The notes under the pieces are model-generated. The model worked only from the letters and a program-made list of their open reading frames with translations, had not been told where the DNA came from and did not search any database. Of a stretch of 64,000 nt of DNA, positions 51,032 through 60,678 are shown piece by piece. Positions within the stretch are counted from its first letter, which is position 1. The number at the start of each line of letters is the position of its first letter. The position numbers and the translations under genes are program-made. The DNA is from Armatimonadota bacterium (GTDB lineage Bacteria; Sysuimicrobiota; Sysuimicrobiia; Sysuimicrobiales; Humicultoraceae): contig JAVKHP010000001.1 in the NCBI GenBank assembly GCA_031459855.1, positions 3,014,309-3,078,308 of the forward strand, in the 5' to 3' direction.

Positions 51032-52405
51032 TCACCCCCGGACCAGTCGGGCCACGTAGAACCCGTCGGTATCGTGCCGGTGCGGCAGCAGCACGATCTC
51101 GCCGGCGTCCGCGCCGGCCACCGGCTGCCCGTGGAGGAGGCGGGGGACGGCCGGCGGCAGGGACGCAAACGCAAACGCGCGATGCGTCCGCAGGAACTCC
51201 CGGACGACGTCCGGACCTTCTTCGGGTTCCAGGGTGCAGACGCTGTAGACCAGCACCCCCCCGGGCCGCACGGCCCCGGCCGCCCCGGCCAGGAGCTCCC
51301 GTTGCAGCGCGGCGCACCGCGCCAGCGCGTCGGGGGCGATGCGCCATTTCACGTCGGGTCGGCGTCGCACCACGCCCAGCCCCGAGCACGGCGCGTCCAC
51401 CAGCACCGCGTCCGCCTGGCCGGGGAACGTCCGGCCCAGCGTGCGCGCATCCAGGTGATGGGCCTCCACGTTGGTGACGCCCATGAGGGCGCACCGGTGC
51501 GCCAGCGCGGTCAGCTTGCCGGGGTGGACGTCGCAGGCGATCAGCCGTCCGGTATTGTGCATCAACGCGGCCAGGTGGGTCGTCTTCCCGCCGGGTGCCG
51601 CGCACGCGTCGATGACCACCCCGTCTGCCGGCGGGGCGACCGCCCGGGCCACCACCATGGCGCCCTCGTCCTGCGCCATGCACAGGCCGCGCGCGTACAG
51701 GGGCAGACGCGCGGTCAGCGACCCCTGCACCCGCAGGGCTTCGGGCAGCAGGCCGGTGGTGGCACGCACGCCGCGCGCGGCGAGCGCCAGGCGCACCTCG
51801 CTGGGCGTCGCCAGCAGCGTGTTGACCCTGACCACGGACGGCGCGGGCTGCAGGCACGCGGCGGCCAGCGCCGCGGTCTCGTCCACGCCCCAGCGCGCCA
51901 GCCAGCGCTCAGCGAGCCACCGGGGCAGCGAGTACACCACTGCCAGATGCCCGGCGGGATCGACGGCGACGTCGGGTGGCGGCGGTGGCCCCTCGGCGCT
52001 CAGGCGCCGGAGGACGGCGTTGACGAGGCCCGCCGTCCCCGGATGCCCGTGCCGGCGTGCCAGGGCCACGGCCTCGTCCACCGCCACGGGCGGAGGGATA
52101 CGCGGGAGATCCAGCAGCTGATAGGCGCCCAGGCGCAGAACGGTGCGGATCGCCGGCGGCAGCGTGGTCAGCGGACGCCGCAGGAACGCCGCGAGCGCCC
52201 AGTCGAGGCGCCCGCGGTGTCGCAACACGCCCAGCACCAGCGCCGTCGCCAGCGCCCGGTCGGCCTGCGACAGCCCCGACCGCTGCAGCGCGCGAAACAG
52301 CAGGACCGTGGCGAACGCCCCTGCGGTCTCGGTCCGCAGGAGGACGGTATAGGCGACCTCCCGGGCGGACGCCGGCGCGGTGCGGGCGGTGTTACTCGTT
52401 GTCAC
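51032..52405 (-). CDS. rsmB: 16S rRNA (cytosine-967-C5)-methyltransferase RsmB
   Basis: 457 aa. An N-terminal NusB-like RNA-binding domain (VLLRTETAGAFATVLL, LVLGVLRHRGRLDWAL) is followed by the Rossmann methyltransferase domain with DACAAPGGKTTHLAALM and the two catalytic cysteines in VDAPCSGLGVVRRRPDVKW and YSVCTLEPEE. The GTG start at 52405 overlaps the yugP end by 14 nt. Confidence 0.96.
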   Translation of the reverse strand: MTTSNTARTAPASAREVAYTVLLRTETAGAFATVLLFRALQRSGLSQADRALATALVLGVLRHRGRLDWALAAFLRRPLTTLPPAIRTVLRLGAYQLLDLPRIPPPVAVDEAVALARRHGHPGTAGLVNAVLRRLSAEGPPPPPDVAVDPAGHLAVVYSLPRWLAERWLARWGVDETAALAAACLQPAPSVVRVNTLLATPSEVRLALAARGVRATTGLLPEALRVQGSLTARLPLYARGLCMAQDEGAMVVARAVAPPADGVVIDACAAPGGKTTHLAALMHNTGRLIACDVHPGKLTALAHRCALMGVTNVEAHHLDARTLGRTFPGQADAVLVDAPCSGLGVVRRRPDVKWRIAPDALARCAALQRELLAGAAGAVRPGGVLVYSVCTLEPEEGPDVVREFLRTHRAFAFASLPPAVPRLLHGQPVAGADAGEIVLLPHRHDTDGFYVARLVRG

Positions 52406-53075
52406 GCATGTTGCGCAGGGCCACCAGGCGGACGAGCTGCAACACGGCCATGGCCGCGGCCGCGACGTAGGTGAGGGCCGCGGCGTTCAGCACCTGCCGG
52501 GTGCCGTCGGCCTCTACCGAGGTCACCAGCCCCTCACGCTGCAGGGCCGCCACCGCACGCCGGCTCGCGTCGAACTCCACCGGGAGCGTGACCAGCGCGA
52601 ACGCGATGTAGCCCAAGAACAGCAGGATGCCAAGGTCCATCAGGGGCCGCAGGCTCGCGACCAGCCCGATCATGAACAGGATGATGGCCGCCTGGGTTCC
52701 CAGCGTCGCCACCGGCACGATGGCGGAGCGCAGCGCCAGCGGCGCATAGCCCTCGTGGTGCTGGAGCGCGTGCCCGCACTCGTGGGCGGCCACGCCCACG
52801 GCCGCGACCGACGCGCTGCCGTACACCGCCGGCGACAGCCGCAGCGTCTTCGTCCGCGGGTCGTAGTGGTCGGCCAGCAGGCCGTCCACGGGCTCGACCG
52901 CCACGTCCCGGACGCCGCGCCGGCGGAGCAGTTCCACGGCGACCTCCGCACCGGTCCGGCCGGCTACGGTGGGTACCTGGCTGAACCGCTGGAACGTGCT
53001 GTGGACCTTCCACTGGGCGTACAACGCCAGGAGGATCCCCGGCAGCACGATGACGTACGAGCTGTCGAAGACCAT
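52392..53075 (-). CDS. yugP: membrane zinc metallopeptidase, YugP family
   Basis: 227 aa. An N-terminal membrane helix (SYVIVLPGILLALYAQWKV) is followed by the catalytic motif AAHECGHALQHH and, further on, two or three hydrophobic segments. YugP-type proteins are predicted membrane peptidases of unknown substrate and often sit between fmt and rsmB in Firmicutes, as here. GGAGGGGG precedes the ATG at 53075. Confidence 0.93.
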   Translation of the reverse strand: MVFDSSYVIVLPGILLALYAQWKVHSTFQRFSQVPTVAGRTGAEVAVELLRRRGVRDVAVEPVDGLLADHYDPRTKTLRLSPAVYGSASVAAVGVAAHECGHALQHHEGYAPLALRSAIVPVATLGTQAAIILFMIGLVASLRPLMDLGILLFLGYIAFALVTLPVEFDASRRAVAALQREGLVTSVEADGTRQVLNAAALTYVAAAAMAVLQLVRLVALRNMRDNE

Positions 53076-53156
53076 GTTCCCCCTCCTTCGCTCCTGCGAG
53101 GCGTCCCCGAACCCGCGCCCGAGCGCAACGGGCGGTGGTTACCCCGTGCGTGCCGC

Positions 53157-54140
53157 TCACATTCTAGCATCCCCGGCCGGCTGGGGAAGACCAGCCAGGC
53201 GGTCGCCCGGACGGATCGGGTGTCCGCGCGCAAACGCATCGGCGGCCATGCGCACACCGCCGGGCAGCTGGACCTCCTGCACCAGCACCGCCCCTGCGCC
53301 CGCCGCGACGACGATGCCCTCCGGGGTCACCGCGACCACGCGGCCGGGCTCCGCGCCCGGCGCGGCGTCCGTAACACGTGCGCGCCAGATCCGCAGCGGC
53401 ATCCCCCGCCAGGTGGTCCGCGCGCCAGGCCAGGGCGTCATCGCGCGCACGTGGTTGACGATGGCCTGGGCCGGCCGGGTCCAGTCGATCATGCCGTCGG
53501 CCTTCGCGAGCCGGCCGGTGTACGTGGCCTGCGCGTGATCCTGGGGACGCCGCGGTGCGCGCCCCTCCGCCAGCAGGCGCACCGCCTCCACCAGCAGCGC
53601 GGCACCCTCCTGTGCCAGCCGTTGCTCGAGCTCGCCGGCCGTCTCCTCGGGGTGGATGGGCACCTCCCGCTGGAGGATGATGTCCCCCGCATCGACCTCC
53701 TCGCTCATGTAGAGCACCGTGACGCCGGTCGTGGTCGCCCCGTCGGCGATCGCCGCCTGGATCGGCGAGGCGCCGCGGTAGCGCGGCAGCAACGAGGGAT
53801 GCAGGTTGATGCAGCCAAGCGGCGGCAGGGCCAGCACCGCGGGCGGCACGATCCGACCGTAGGCCACGGCCACGCCGAGCTCCGGGGCGAGCGCCCGCAG
53901 CGCGTCCAGCACCGCGGGGTCTCGCAGCCGGACGGGCTGCAACACCGGCAGACCCAGCCGGCGCGCCGCCAGCGCCACCGGGGGCGGCGTGAGCCGGCGG
54001 CCGCGGCCGGCGGGTCGGTCGGGCTGGGTCACCACGCCCACCACGGTCGCCGCACGCGCCAGGGCGTCCAGCGACGGTAGCGCGAACGCCGGGGTGCCGA
54101 AGAACAGCACCCGCAGCCGTCGTGCGGGGGCCTCGGTCAT
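53157..54140 (-). CDS. fmt: methionyl-tRNA formyltransferase
   Basis: 327 aa. It formylates initiator Met-tRNA. The formyltransferase domain contains FFGTPAFALPSLDAL, the THF-binding LHPSLLPRYRGASPIQ and the conserved Asn/His/Asp triad region (INLHPS, EEVDAGDI). The C-terminal OB-like domain starts near RTTWRGMPLRIW. The ATG at 54140 overlaps the def stop (ATGA). Function is paired with def upstream. Confidence 0.97.
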   Translation of the reverse strand: MTEAPARRLRVLFFGTPAFALPSLDALARAATVVGVVTQPDRPAGRGRRLTPPPVALAARRLGLPVLQPVRLRDPAVLDALRALAPELGVAVAYGRIVPPAVLALPPLGCINLHPSLLPRYRGASPIQAAIADGATTTGVTVLYMSEEVDAGDIILQREVPIHPEETAGELEQRLAQEGAALLVEAVRLLAEGRAPRRPQDHAQATYTGRLAKADGMIDWTRPAQAIVNHVRAMTPWPGARTTWRGMPLRIWRARVTDAAPGAEPGRVVAVTPEGIVVAAGAGAVLVQEVQLPGGVRMAADAFARGHPIRPGDRLAGLPQPAGDARM

Positions 54141-54694
54141 CCGGTGGCGGTGCGCACGTCGCTCCGTGCAGTGGCACCCGCCGTGGCGGCAGGGGCGCCC
54201 CGGTCCTCCGCGCCAGTCAGGTGGCGGATCGTGGTCGGGTCCCGCACGCGGTCGAGGAACAGCACGCCGTCCAGGTGGTCGACCTCGTGCTGGATCACGC
54301 GCGCCAGCAGGCCGTCGGCCTGGATCGTGACGCGGCGTCCGCGACGGTTCTTGCCCCGCACCGTGACGCTGGCCGCGCGGGGCACCTCGGCGATCACCCC
54401 GGGCACCGACAGGCACCCCTCCGTATCGACCACCTCGCCCTCGGCCCGCACCACTTCGGGATCCGCAAGCGCCAGCGTGCGGTCCTCGACCCGGGCGACG
54501 AAGACCCGCACGCTCTCTCCCACCTGGGGCGCGGCCAGGCCGAGGCCACCCGCCGCCTCCATGGTGGCGAGCATCGCGTCGATCAGTTCCGTCACTTCAC
54601 GTGTGACCCGGCCGACGGGCCTGGCCTTCCGACGCAGGATCCCCGCCCGCGGGCTGTCCACGGTGACGATCTCGAGGCGCCGCGCTGCTGGCAT
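54137..54694 (-). CDS. def: peptide deformylase
   Basis: 185 aa. The three metal motifs are intact: GLGLAAPQVG, EGCLSVPG (cysteine ligand) and QHEVDHLDG (two His ligands and catalytic Glu). The C-terminal ~30 residues after VRDPTTIR are Ala/Thr-rich and variable. The ATG at 54694 has GAGGG 5 nt upstream; another ATG lies 15 nt earlier. Operon: priA-def-fmt-yugP-rsmB-rlmN-prkC-rpe. Confidence 0.96.
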   Translation of the reverse strand: MPAARRLEIVTVDSPRAGILRRKARPVGRVTREVTELIDAMLATMEAAGGLGLAAPQVGESVRVFVARVEDRTLALADPEVVRAEGEVVDTEGCLSVPGVIAEVPRAASVTVRGKNRRGRRVTIQADGLLARVIQHEVDHLDGVLFLDRVRDPTTIRHLTGAEDRGAPAATAGATARSDVRTATG

Positions 54695-54732
54695 TCCGTC
54701 CCTCACCATACCACGCGCAGGGGGCCGACTGT

Positions 54733-56826
54733 CTACAGCTCGTGGGGATCCACGTCGGCCACCACCCGCACGCCGCGCGGCGCGCCGCCGGTAAGCAGCG
54801 GCCACACCAGCGCCCGCGCCGCCTCCCGGTCTGCGGCCTTCAGCACGACCTGCATTCGCGGCGGATCCCCTGGCACGGGCGCAGGGCCCAGCACCTCCAC
54901 CCCGGGCGGTGGATCGGCAGCCAGTCGCGCGGTCAGCGCATCGACGGCGGCCGCAGGGCCGAAGAGCGTGAGCAGGAGCAACGTGCGCGCCGGCGGATAC
55001 CCCAGGGCAGCACGTTGGGCGAGCTCATCCGCATAGAAGGCGCGAAGCGTGGGCGCGACGGCGGCCCGCAGCGCCGGGTGTGCGGGGTCGGACGTCTCGA
55101 CCAGCACCAGCGCGCCCGACGCCAGGCCGACCGCACGCAGCAGCGCCAGCGCCCGCTCGGCAGCCCGAAACTCCGGGCGGTGCAACATCCGGTCCGCATC
55201 CACGAGCGCGACGACCTGCGGCCGCAGCACCTCGAGCCAGGGCACGACCAGGGGCGTGGCGACCAGCACGCCGCCCTCCCTGAGGAACGGCGCCAGGACC
55301 GTGGGCGAGGCGACCCCCCGGGGTGCGATGTCGCGATCAAACCGCCACACGCGGATCGCCATGCTGCGCAGCACCGCCGCCACCCGTTCCGTCCCGACGC
55401 CCAACGGGCGCAGGTGCGTGCCGCCGCAGGTGACGCAGGTGGCGGGCACCGGCGCCAGACGCCCGCATACGCCGCAGCGCAGCTGGCGGCGCGCGCGTTC
55501 GTACCGCAGCGCCACCCCGCACGTCGGGCAGCGCGTCACGCGCCCGCACTCGGTGCACTGCAATCCTCCGGCGTACCCCTTCCGGTCGACGATGACGACG
55601 GCCCGCCCGCGTCCTTGCACGGCGCGTCGCACGGCCGCTGCCACGGGCGCGCTGAGCGGCGCCGGGGAGGATCGACGCCGCAGGTCGACGACGCCCAGCC
55701 GCGGACGGCCCGGCAGGGCCACCAGGCGGTAGCGCCCTTCCTGTACCGCCGCGTACGTGGCGACCGTGGGCGTGGTGCTGCCCAGGAGCAGGAAGCCGCC
55801 ATCGGCGGCCCGACGGGCCGCCACGGCTGCAGTGCGGTACCGCGGCGACCGCTCTTCCTTGTGGCCCGCGGCGTCCTCCTCGTCGACGATGAGCAGCGCC
55901 GGGTCGCGCACCGGCGCGTACACGGCGGCCCGCGTCCCCACCACGAGCCGCGCCTCGGCGGCTGCGCGCCAAGCGGCCAGGCGTCGGTCCGGAGGCAGAC
56001 CCGCGTGCAGCACCACTGGCATCAGTCCAGCACTGGTTGCAACCCCGGCGAACGTCTCCGCTGCTTCGATCGAGGGGAACGCCACGATGCAGGAAAGCCC
56101 GGCGGCCAGCGCGACCTCGATGGCCGTCAGGTAGGCTGGCGTCCGCCCCCATCCCGCCAGCACCATGCCCGGCGCGCCGCGCGCCAGCGCCTCGCGCAAC
56201 GGACGCTCCAGTTTCGGCCAGCGCGCCGCTGCGGGCTGCCCCAACGGGCCGCCAGCCGCCGGCGGGAGCGCCGTCGACGGACCGGCCGGGGAGGCGCCGC
56301 GGGAGACGGCCGGTGGGCCGGGAAGGTGCACGCGAATCGCCCGCTGTGCAGCCAGCGTGTCTACCGTTCTCGGGTCGCGCAGCAGGATGCTGGCGGCACG
56401 GGCGAGCGAGACGCGACGGGGAGCCGACCCGTGATGGGACCGCCGCCCGGTCCCCGGGAGGACCGCGGGCAGGTCCAGCGCCACGCCGTACCAGAGCGCA
56501 TCCCAGGGCGTGGCGATGGCCAGCGCTTCGCCCACCGTGGAGAGGAACTCGCGCGCCGTCCATGTCGCGAGGGCCAGCACCGACGGCGGCACGAGGGGCG
56601 CCCCGTCTACCCGCGCCAGCACCGGCCGCAGGTCTCCCCGCGGCATCCCCGGCCCCAGCACGATCCCCGGGAGCAGGCGCGCGCCGAACGGCACGATGAC
56701 GCCGTCGCCCGCGCGCGCGCCCAGAGCCGCGCCGGCGCTGTAGGTAAACGCCACGTCGCCGGCCCGTAGCGGCACGTCGATGGCGATCAGGAGCGCTTCA
56801 GCGGATGTGGCGGTAGCCGCGTCCAC
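54733..56826 (-). CDS. priA: primosomal protein PriA with degenerate helicase motifs
   Basis: 697 aa. Overall PriA architecture is kept: N-terminal 3'-DNA-binding domain (DVPLRAGDVAFTYS), helicase-like lobes, eight zinc-binding cysteines (CTECG, CPTCG, CGVCG, CVTCG) and the C-terminal domain (LGYPPARTLLLLTLFG). The ATPase site is lost. Walker A GxTGSGKT is replaced around residues 223-231 by LAGWGRTPA; the DEEH box is DEED (315-318); and the motif VI GRAGR arginines are missing (GLASGALVLVETSD). It may load the replisome without unwinding, as proposed for actinobacterial PriA. It precedes def-fmt as in Bacillus. Confidence 0.9.
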   Translation of the reverse strand: MDAATATSAEALLIAIDVPLRAGDVAFTYSAGAALGARAGDGVIVPFGARLLPGIVLGPGMPRGDLRPVLARVDGAPLVPPSVLALATWTAREFLSTVGEALAIATPWDALWYGVALDLPAVLPGTGRRSHHGSAPRRVSLARAASILLRDPRTVDTLAAQRAIRVHLPGPPAVSRGASPAGPSTALPPAAGGPLGQPAAARWPKLERPLREALARGAPGMVLAGWGRTPAYLTAIEVALAAGLSCIVAFPSIEAAETFAGVATSAGLMPVVLHAGLPPDRRLAAWRAAAEARLVVGTRAAVYAPVRDPALLIVDEEDAAGHKEERSPRYRTAAVAARRAADGGFLLLGSTTPTVATYAAVQEGRYRLVALPGRPRLGVVDLRRRSSPAPLSAPVAAAVRRAVQGRGRAVVIVDRKGYAGGLQCTECGRVTRCPTCGVALRYERARRQLRCGVCGRLAPVPATCVTCGGTHLRPLGVGTERVAAVLRSMAIRVWRFDRDIAPRGVASPTVLAPFLREGGVLVATPLVVPWLEVLRPQVVALVDADRMLHRPEFRAAERALALLRAVGLASGALVLVETSDPAHPALRAAVAPTLRAFYADELAQRAALGYPPARTLLLLTLFGPAAAVDALTARLAADPPPGVEVLGPAPVPGDPPRMQVVLKAADREAARALVWPLLTGGAPRGVRVVADVDPHEL

Positions 56827-56955
56827 TACCGGTAGACAGGAGCGCCCCCGCCCGGGACGACGCGCGCGCCACGACCGCCGAGGGGTACCGGGCCGTCCCG
56901 ACGTCCCACCGGGCGCGAGCGGCGGCGCGCGTGCGCGGGGGAGCGCACGGCCGGA

Positions 56956-57507
56956 CTACCGCGCCTGCCCTGCCGGCCGCAGCGCTCGTACCAAACGCTC
57001 CAGGACGTCGACGATCACCTCGGGGTCCCAGCGGCTCGTGTCGATGACCAGGTGGTAGGGCGTGCGATCGCCGAACTCGATGCCGTAGAGGGCCTTGTAG
57101 CGCGACCACTCGCTCTGCTCGCGCTCGAGCAACGCCTGGCGTGCGCGGTCGGGGGGCTGCCCCTCACGCATGGCCACCCGCGCCGCGCGCACCGCCAGCG
57201 GCGCATCCAGCCAGACCTTGAGGTCCGCGTCGACCATCCAGCCCGACAGCCGGGACTCGACCACACACGGCCCCGCCCGGGCCAGCTCGCCCTGCAGGCG
57301 GTCCAGATCACGGTCAATGGACGGATCGTCCTCGGCCAGGCGGTTCAGGTCGACGACCGAGACGCCCCGCCGCCGTGCGACCTCGCGGAAGACGCCCCCC
57401 GCCGAGATCAAGGGCACCCCGAGCCGCTCGGCCAGCAGGCGCGCCACGGTGGTCTTGCCGACACCAATGGGACCGCCGACGGCGACGGTCACCCGCGCGC
57501 CGTTCAC
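56956..57507 (-). CDS. cmk: archaeal-type (d)CMP kinase
   Basis: 183 aa. The P-loop [20 protein letters not shown] is followed by [40 protein letters not shown] and the lid [14 protein letters not shown] with [10 protein letters not shown]. This pattern is that of the archaeal cytidylate kinase family, not of bacterial Cmk (~225 aa) or guanylate kinase. It phosphorylates CMP/dCMP by family assignment. It occupies the slot after remA where gmk is expected; rpoZ and coaBC, normally next, are also absent. The GTG at 57507 overlaps the remA stop (GTGA). Confidence 0.88.
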   Translation of the reverse strand: MNGARVTVAVGGPIGVGKTTVARLLAERLGVPLISAGGVFREVARRRGVSVVDLNRLAEDDPSIDRDLDRLQGELARAGPCVVESRLSGWMVDADLKVWLDAPLAVRAARVAMREGQPPDRARQALLEREQSEWSRYKALYGIEFGDRTPYHLVIDTSRWDPEVIVDVLERLVRALRPAGQAR

Positions 57508-57770
57508 TCCGCCGCGTCCCCGGCGTCGTCGCGCGCGGCGTAGCGGTGGGCGACGGTCTCGGGCTGGACGGCAGCGAGCACCACGTGCCCGCTGTCGGTG
57601 ATGACGACCGCCCGCGTGCGGCGGCCGTAGGTGGCGTCGATCAGCGTACCGCGCTCGCGCGCTTCCTGGATGATGCGTTTGACCGGCGCCGAATCAGGGC
57701 TGATGATGGCCACGATGCGATTCGCCGCGAGGATGTTGCCGAATCCGATGTTGATGAGGCGCGGCTCCAT
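57504..57770 (-). CDS. remA: RemA family extracellular matrix regulatory protein (DUF370)
   Basis: 88 aa. The start [20 protein letters not shown] and [20 protein letters not shown] are diagnostic of RemA, a ring-forming DNA-binding regulator of matrix and osmoprotection genes in Bacillus. C-terminal ~15 residues are acidic. It lies between yicC and the CMP kinase, matching yicC-remA-gmk order. No matrix genes are in the window. Confidence 0.95.
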   Translation of the reverse strand: MEPRLINIGFGNILAANRIVAIISPDSAPVKRIIQEARERGTLIDATYGRRTRAVVITDSGHVVLAAVQPETVAHRYAARDDAGDAAE

Positions 57771-57786
57771 GGGTCCTGCGTGCTCC

Positions 57787-58668
57787 TCACTCGACGTTCT
57801 GCACCTGTTCCCGCAGGCTCTCCAGCTCCGCTTTCATGGCGATGACCTGCCGGGTGATCTCCAGATCGTTGGCCTTCGCCCCCAGGGTGTTCACCTCGCG
57901 CCCCATCTCCTGGAGGAGGAACTCCAGCTTGCGGCCGAGCGCCCCATCCTCCCCCAGCACGGTCTCCCGGAACTGGGCCAGGTGGCTGCGCAACCGCACC
58001 AGTTCCTCGGTGATGTCGGCACGATCGGCCACGATGGCCAGTTCCATCGCGATCCGCGCTTCGTCGACGGGTACCTCGCCCAGCAGCTCACCGAGACGCG
58101 CCCGCAGCCGGTCGCGGTACGCCTGCACCACGACCCGGCTGCGCGCAGCGACGGTCTCGGCCGCCCGTTCGAGGACCTCCAGCCGCGCCAGCACGTCGTC
58201 GGCCAGCCGCCGGCCCTCGGCCGCCCGCATCGCCACCAGGGCGTCCAGCGCGGTCCGCACGGCCTCCTCCAGCGGGGGCCAGACGGCGTCCAGGGCCGGG
58301 CGGTCCTCGTCCACCCTGATCACGTCGGGCAGGGCCGTCAGGTGGTCGATGGTCACCTCGCCTGCGGCCCCGACCGCGTGCGCCAGGTCCCGCAACGCCC
58401 GGGCATACGCCGCGGCCAGGTCGACGTCCGCCCGGACCACGCGCGCCCGGCGGCCCGCATCCTCGCGGGTGACGCTGACCTCGACGCGGCCGCGGAGGAT
58501 CCGCGCCGTCACCAGGGCGCGGATCCGGTCCTCCAGCCCCGCCAGCTCCCGGGGCAACCGGATCTGGATCTCGCTGAAGCGGTGGTTGATCGAGCGCATC
58601 TCCACCGCCAGCCGTCCGCCGGGCACCGACACGGCGGCGGCGCCAAATCCGGTCATGCTGCGGATCAC
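57787..58668 (-). CDS. yicC: YicC/YloC family endoribonuclease
   Basis: 293 aa. N-terminal [30 protein letters not shown], and C-terminal [18 protein letters not shown] and [20 protein letters not shown] are typical of YicC, recently shown in other bacteria to be an endoribonuclease that acts on RNA. The GTG at 58668 gives the canonical first residues; a GTG at 58698 would add ten. It heads the minus-strand yicC-remA-cmk unit and diverges from rqcH, as in Bacillus where yloA and yloC are close. Confidence 0.94.
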   Translation of the reverse strand: MIRSMTGFGAAAVSVPGGRLAVEMRSINHRFSEIQIRLPRELAGLEDRIRALVTARILRGRVEVSVTREDAGRRARVVRADVDLAAAYARALRDLAHAVGAAGEVTIDHLTALPDVIRVDEDRPALDAVWPPLEEAVRTALDALVAMRAAEGRRLADDVLARLEVLERAAETVAARSRVVVQAYRDRLRARLGELLGEVPVDEARIAMELAIVADRADITEELVRLRSHLAQFRETVLGEDGALGRKLEFLLQEMGREVNTLGAKANDLEITRQVIAMKAELESLREQVQNVE

Positions 58669-58829
58669 GGGCTCACACTTCGGCCCGCCGAAAGACACCT
58701 CCTGCCCGCGCGCCGCCGCGCCGGGCGATCCACGGAGCGCCGGCGCGTGGCGACCGCGCGCCGCGCCCCGGCGAGGGTGCGGGCGCGGTGGCCCCACGCC
58801 GGTTGCCGGGCGTCGCAGGAGGCCGTATC

Positions 58830-60554
58830 GTGCAAGACGGCATGGGCGGCGTCCTGACCTCCCCCTCCGCGTCCTTCGACAGCGTGGTGCTGGCCGCGGT
58901 CATCGCCGAGCTGCAGGATGTGGTGGGCACCCGCATCCAGCGCGTCCTGGGCGCCGGGCCGGGCGCGCTGGTGCTGGCCGTGCGCGGGGGCGGGCGCACC
59001 CGTCTGCTGCTGGCGTGCGCACGACCGCGGTGGGCCAGACTGGTCGAGGTGACCACACCACCTCCGGGCGAGGCCGATGCGTTCGCCGGGCTGGTGCGCA
59101 GCCGGCTGGTCGGGGCGATCGTCCGCAGCGTGACCGCCGCGCCCTTCGAGCGCCTGGCGACGCTGGCGCTCGATACGCTGGAGGGTCCGGCACAGCTCCA
59201 CGCCGAGCTCGCGGGGCGCCATCCCAACCTCGTGCTGGCGTGCAACGGCCTGGTGGTAGGGGTCCTGCGTCCGGTGGCGGGTCCCGGTCGCGAGGTGCGC
59301 CCGCAGCGGCCCTATGTTCCGCCGCTCCAGACGCGCCCGACCCCTGCCACGCTGACCGCACCCGCGCTCGCGGCGGTCGCCCGACAGCGCCCCGAGGCCC
59401 CTGCGTGGCGCACGCTGCTGGAGGCGGTGGCCGGCATCGGTCCCGCGCTGGCGCACGAGCTGTGCCTCCGCGCGGACGTGGCCCCCGACGCACCACTCGA
59501 CCCCGCGCGTGCTCACGCCGTGGTGGCGGCCACGACGACGCTGGCGGCGGACGTCGCCGCAAGGCGGTTCGCGCCGGTCCTCTACAGCGACGCCGCGACG
59601 CCCGTGGCGTACGCCCCGTTCCCGTTCCGCCTCTACGCGCGGCTCACCGCGTCTCCGACCACGATGAGTGCGGCCGTCGAGGCCGTGACCGCGCGCGCCG
59701 AGGCGGCTGACCGCCTCGACCGCGCACGCCGGGCAGTTGCGACTGCCGTGGCACGGGCCAGGGCGCGGGTCGAGCATGCGCTCGCCGCTCTCGCCCGCGA
59801 GATGGACGAGGCGGCGACCGCCCCACGCCTGCGGCAGTGGGGCGAACTGCTCCTTGCCTACCAGGCGCACGTGCCGCGCGGCGCGGCATCGGTGGAGGTC
59901 CCGGGGTTCGACGGGACGCCCACCGTGATTCCCCTCGACCCCGCGCGCACCGCGGTCGAGAACGCCCAACAGTATTTCCGCCGCTACGCCAAAGCCCAAG
60001 CTGCGGCGCGCCACGTCCCGGCCCGGCGCGCCCAGCTGGAGGCCGAGCGGGCCTGGCTGGAGCGCGTGGCCACGGCCATCACCCGGGCCCAGCACGAGGA
60101 CGACCTCAAAGCGCTGGCGCAGGAGCTACGAGAAGGAAGACCGCACCTGCCACACCGGCCGGCGGCCGCTTCGAGCGGGCCGGGGCGCGTCTACACGCTT
60201 GGCGACGGTTTTTGCGCGCTGGTCGCGCGCAGCGCGCGCGAGGGCGACCGCCTTGTGTTTCAGGTGGCGCGTCCCGACGACCTGTGGCTCCACGCCAGGA
60301 ACGCGCCGGGGGCCCACGTGATCGTCCAGGGCCCGGCCGACCCGCCCGAGGCCGTGGTGGAAGCCGCCGCCCGCCTGGCCGCCTACTACAGTCGCGGGCG
60401 GCATGCCGGGCACGTGCCGGTGGTGGTGACCCGCCGCCGCTACGTGCGGCGGGTGCGTGGCGGGCGCCCCGGACAGGTCACCTACAGCAACGAGCGCACG
60501 CTGGTGGTCTCACCCGCACTGCCCGGCGGCGAGCCAGACCGCCCGCCGCCCTGA
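58830..60554 (+). CDS. rqcH: Rqc2/RqcH family NFACT protein
   Basis: 574 aa. NFACT-N (SPSASFDSVVLAAVIAEL, HAELAGRHPNLVLACNG), an HhH segment (GIGPALAHELCL), a coiled-coil middle with AVENAQQYFRRYAKAQ, and C-terminal NFACT-R (RPDDLWLHARNAPGAHVIVQ, TYSNERTLVV). RqcH adds C-terminal alanine tails to nascent chains on obstructed 50S subunits. The GTG at 58830 has AGGAGG 7 nt upstream; a leaderless ATG at 58842 is possible because TTGCCG-N17-TATCGT (58803-58831) overlaps the start. It is the only plus-strand gene in the right half and ends convergent to the 60.7-kb hairpin. Confidence 0.92.
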   Translation: MQDGMGGVLTSPSASFDSVVLAAVIAELQDVVGTRIQRVLGAGPGALVLAVRGGGRTRLLLACARPRWARLVEVTTPPPGEADAFAGLVRSRLVGAIVRSVTAAPFERLATLALDTLEGPAQLHAELAGRHPNLVLACNGLVVGVLRPVAGPGREVRPQRPYVPPLQTRPTPATLTAPALAAVARQRPEAPAWRTLLEAVAGIGPALAHELCLRADVAPDAPLDPARAHAVVAATTTLAADVAARRFAPVLYSDAATPVAYAPFPFRLYARLTASPTTMSAAVEAVTARAEAADRLDRARRAVATAVARARARVEHALAALAREMDEAATAPRLRQWGELLLAYQAHVPRGAASVEVPGFDGTPTVIPLDPARTAVENAQQYFRRYAKAQAAARHVPARRAQLEAERAWLERVATAITRAQHEDDLKALAQELREGRPHLPHRPAAASSGPGRVYTLGDGFCALVARSAREGDRLVFQVARPDDLWLHARNAPGAHVIVQGPADPPEAVVEAAARLAAYYSRGRHAGHVPVVVTRRRYVRRVRGGRPGQVTYSNERTLVVSPALPGGEPDRPPP

Positions 60555-60678
60555 GGCGCAGGTCCGTGATCGCTGGCCTGCTCGCCAACGCGGCGGCCGA
60601 GCGGCTCCGGTTGCCACGTGCCCACCCACAGGCGCATCGGATCGTCGCGGTGCTCGACCATCGCAGGATCCCTCCGTG

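Noticed and set aside
60482-60661. 59-codon minus-strand frame after the 60.7-kb hairpin, with GGAGGG upstream
   Set aside because: Overlaps the 3' end of rqcH antisense by over 70 bp, low-complexity C-terminus and no recognisable family; kept only as context for the promoter-hairpin finding.
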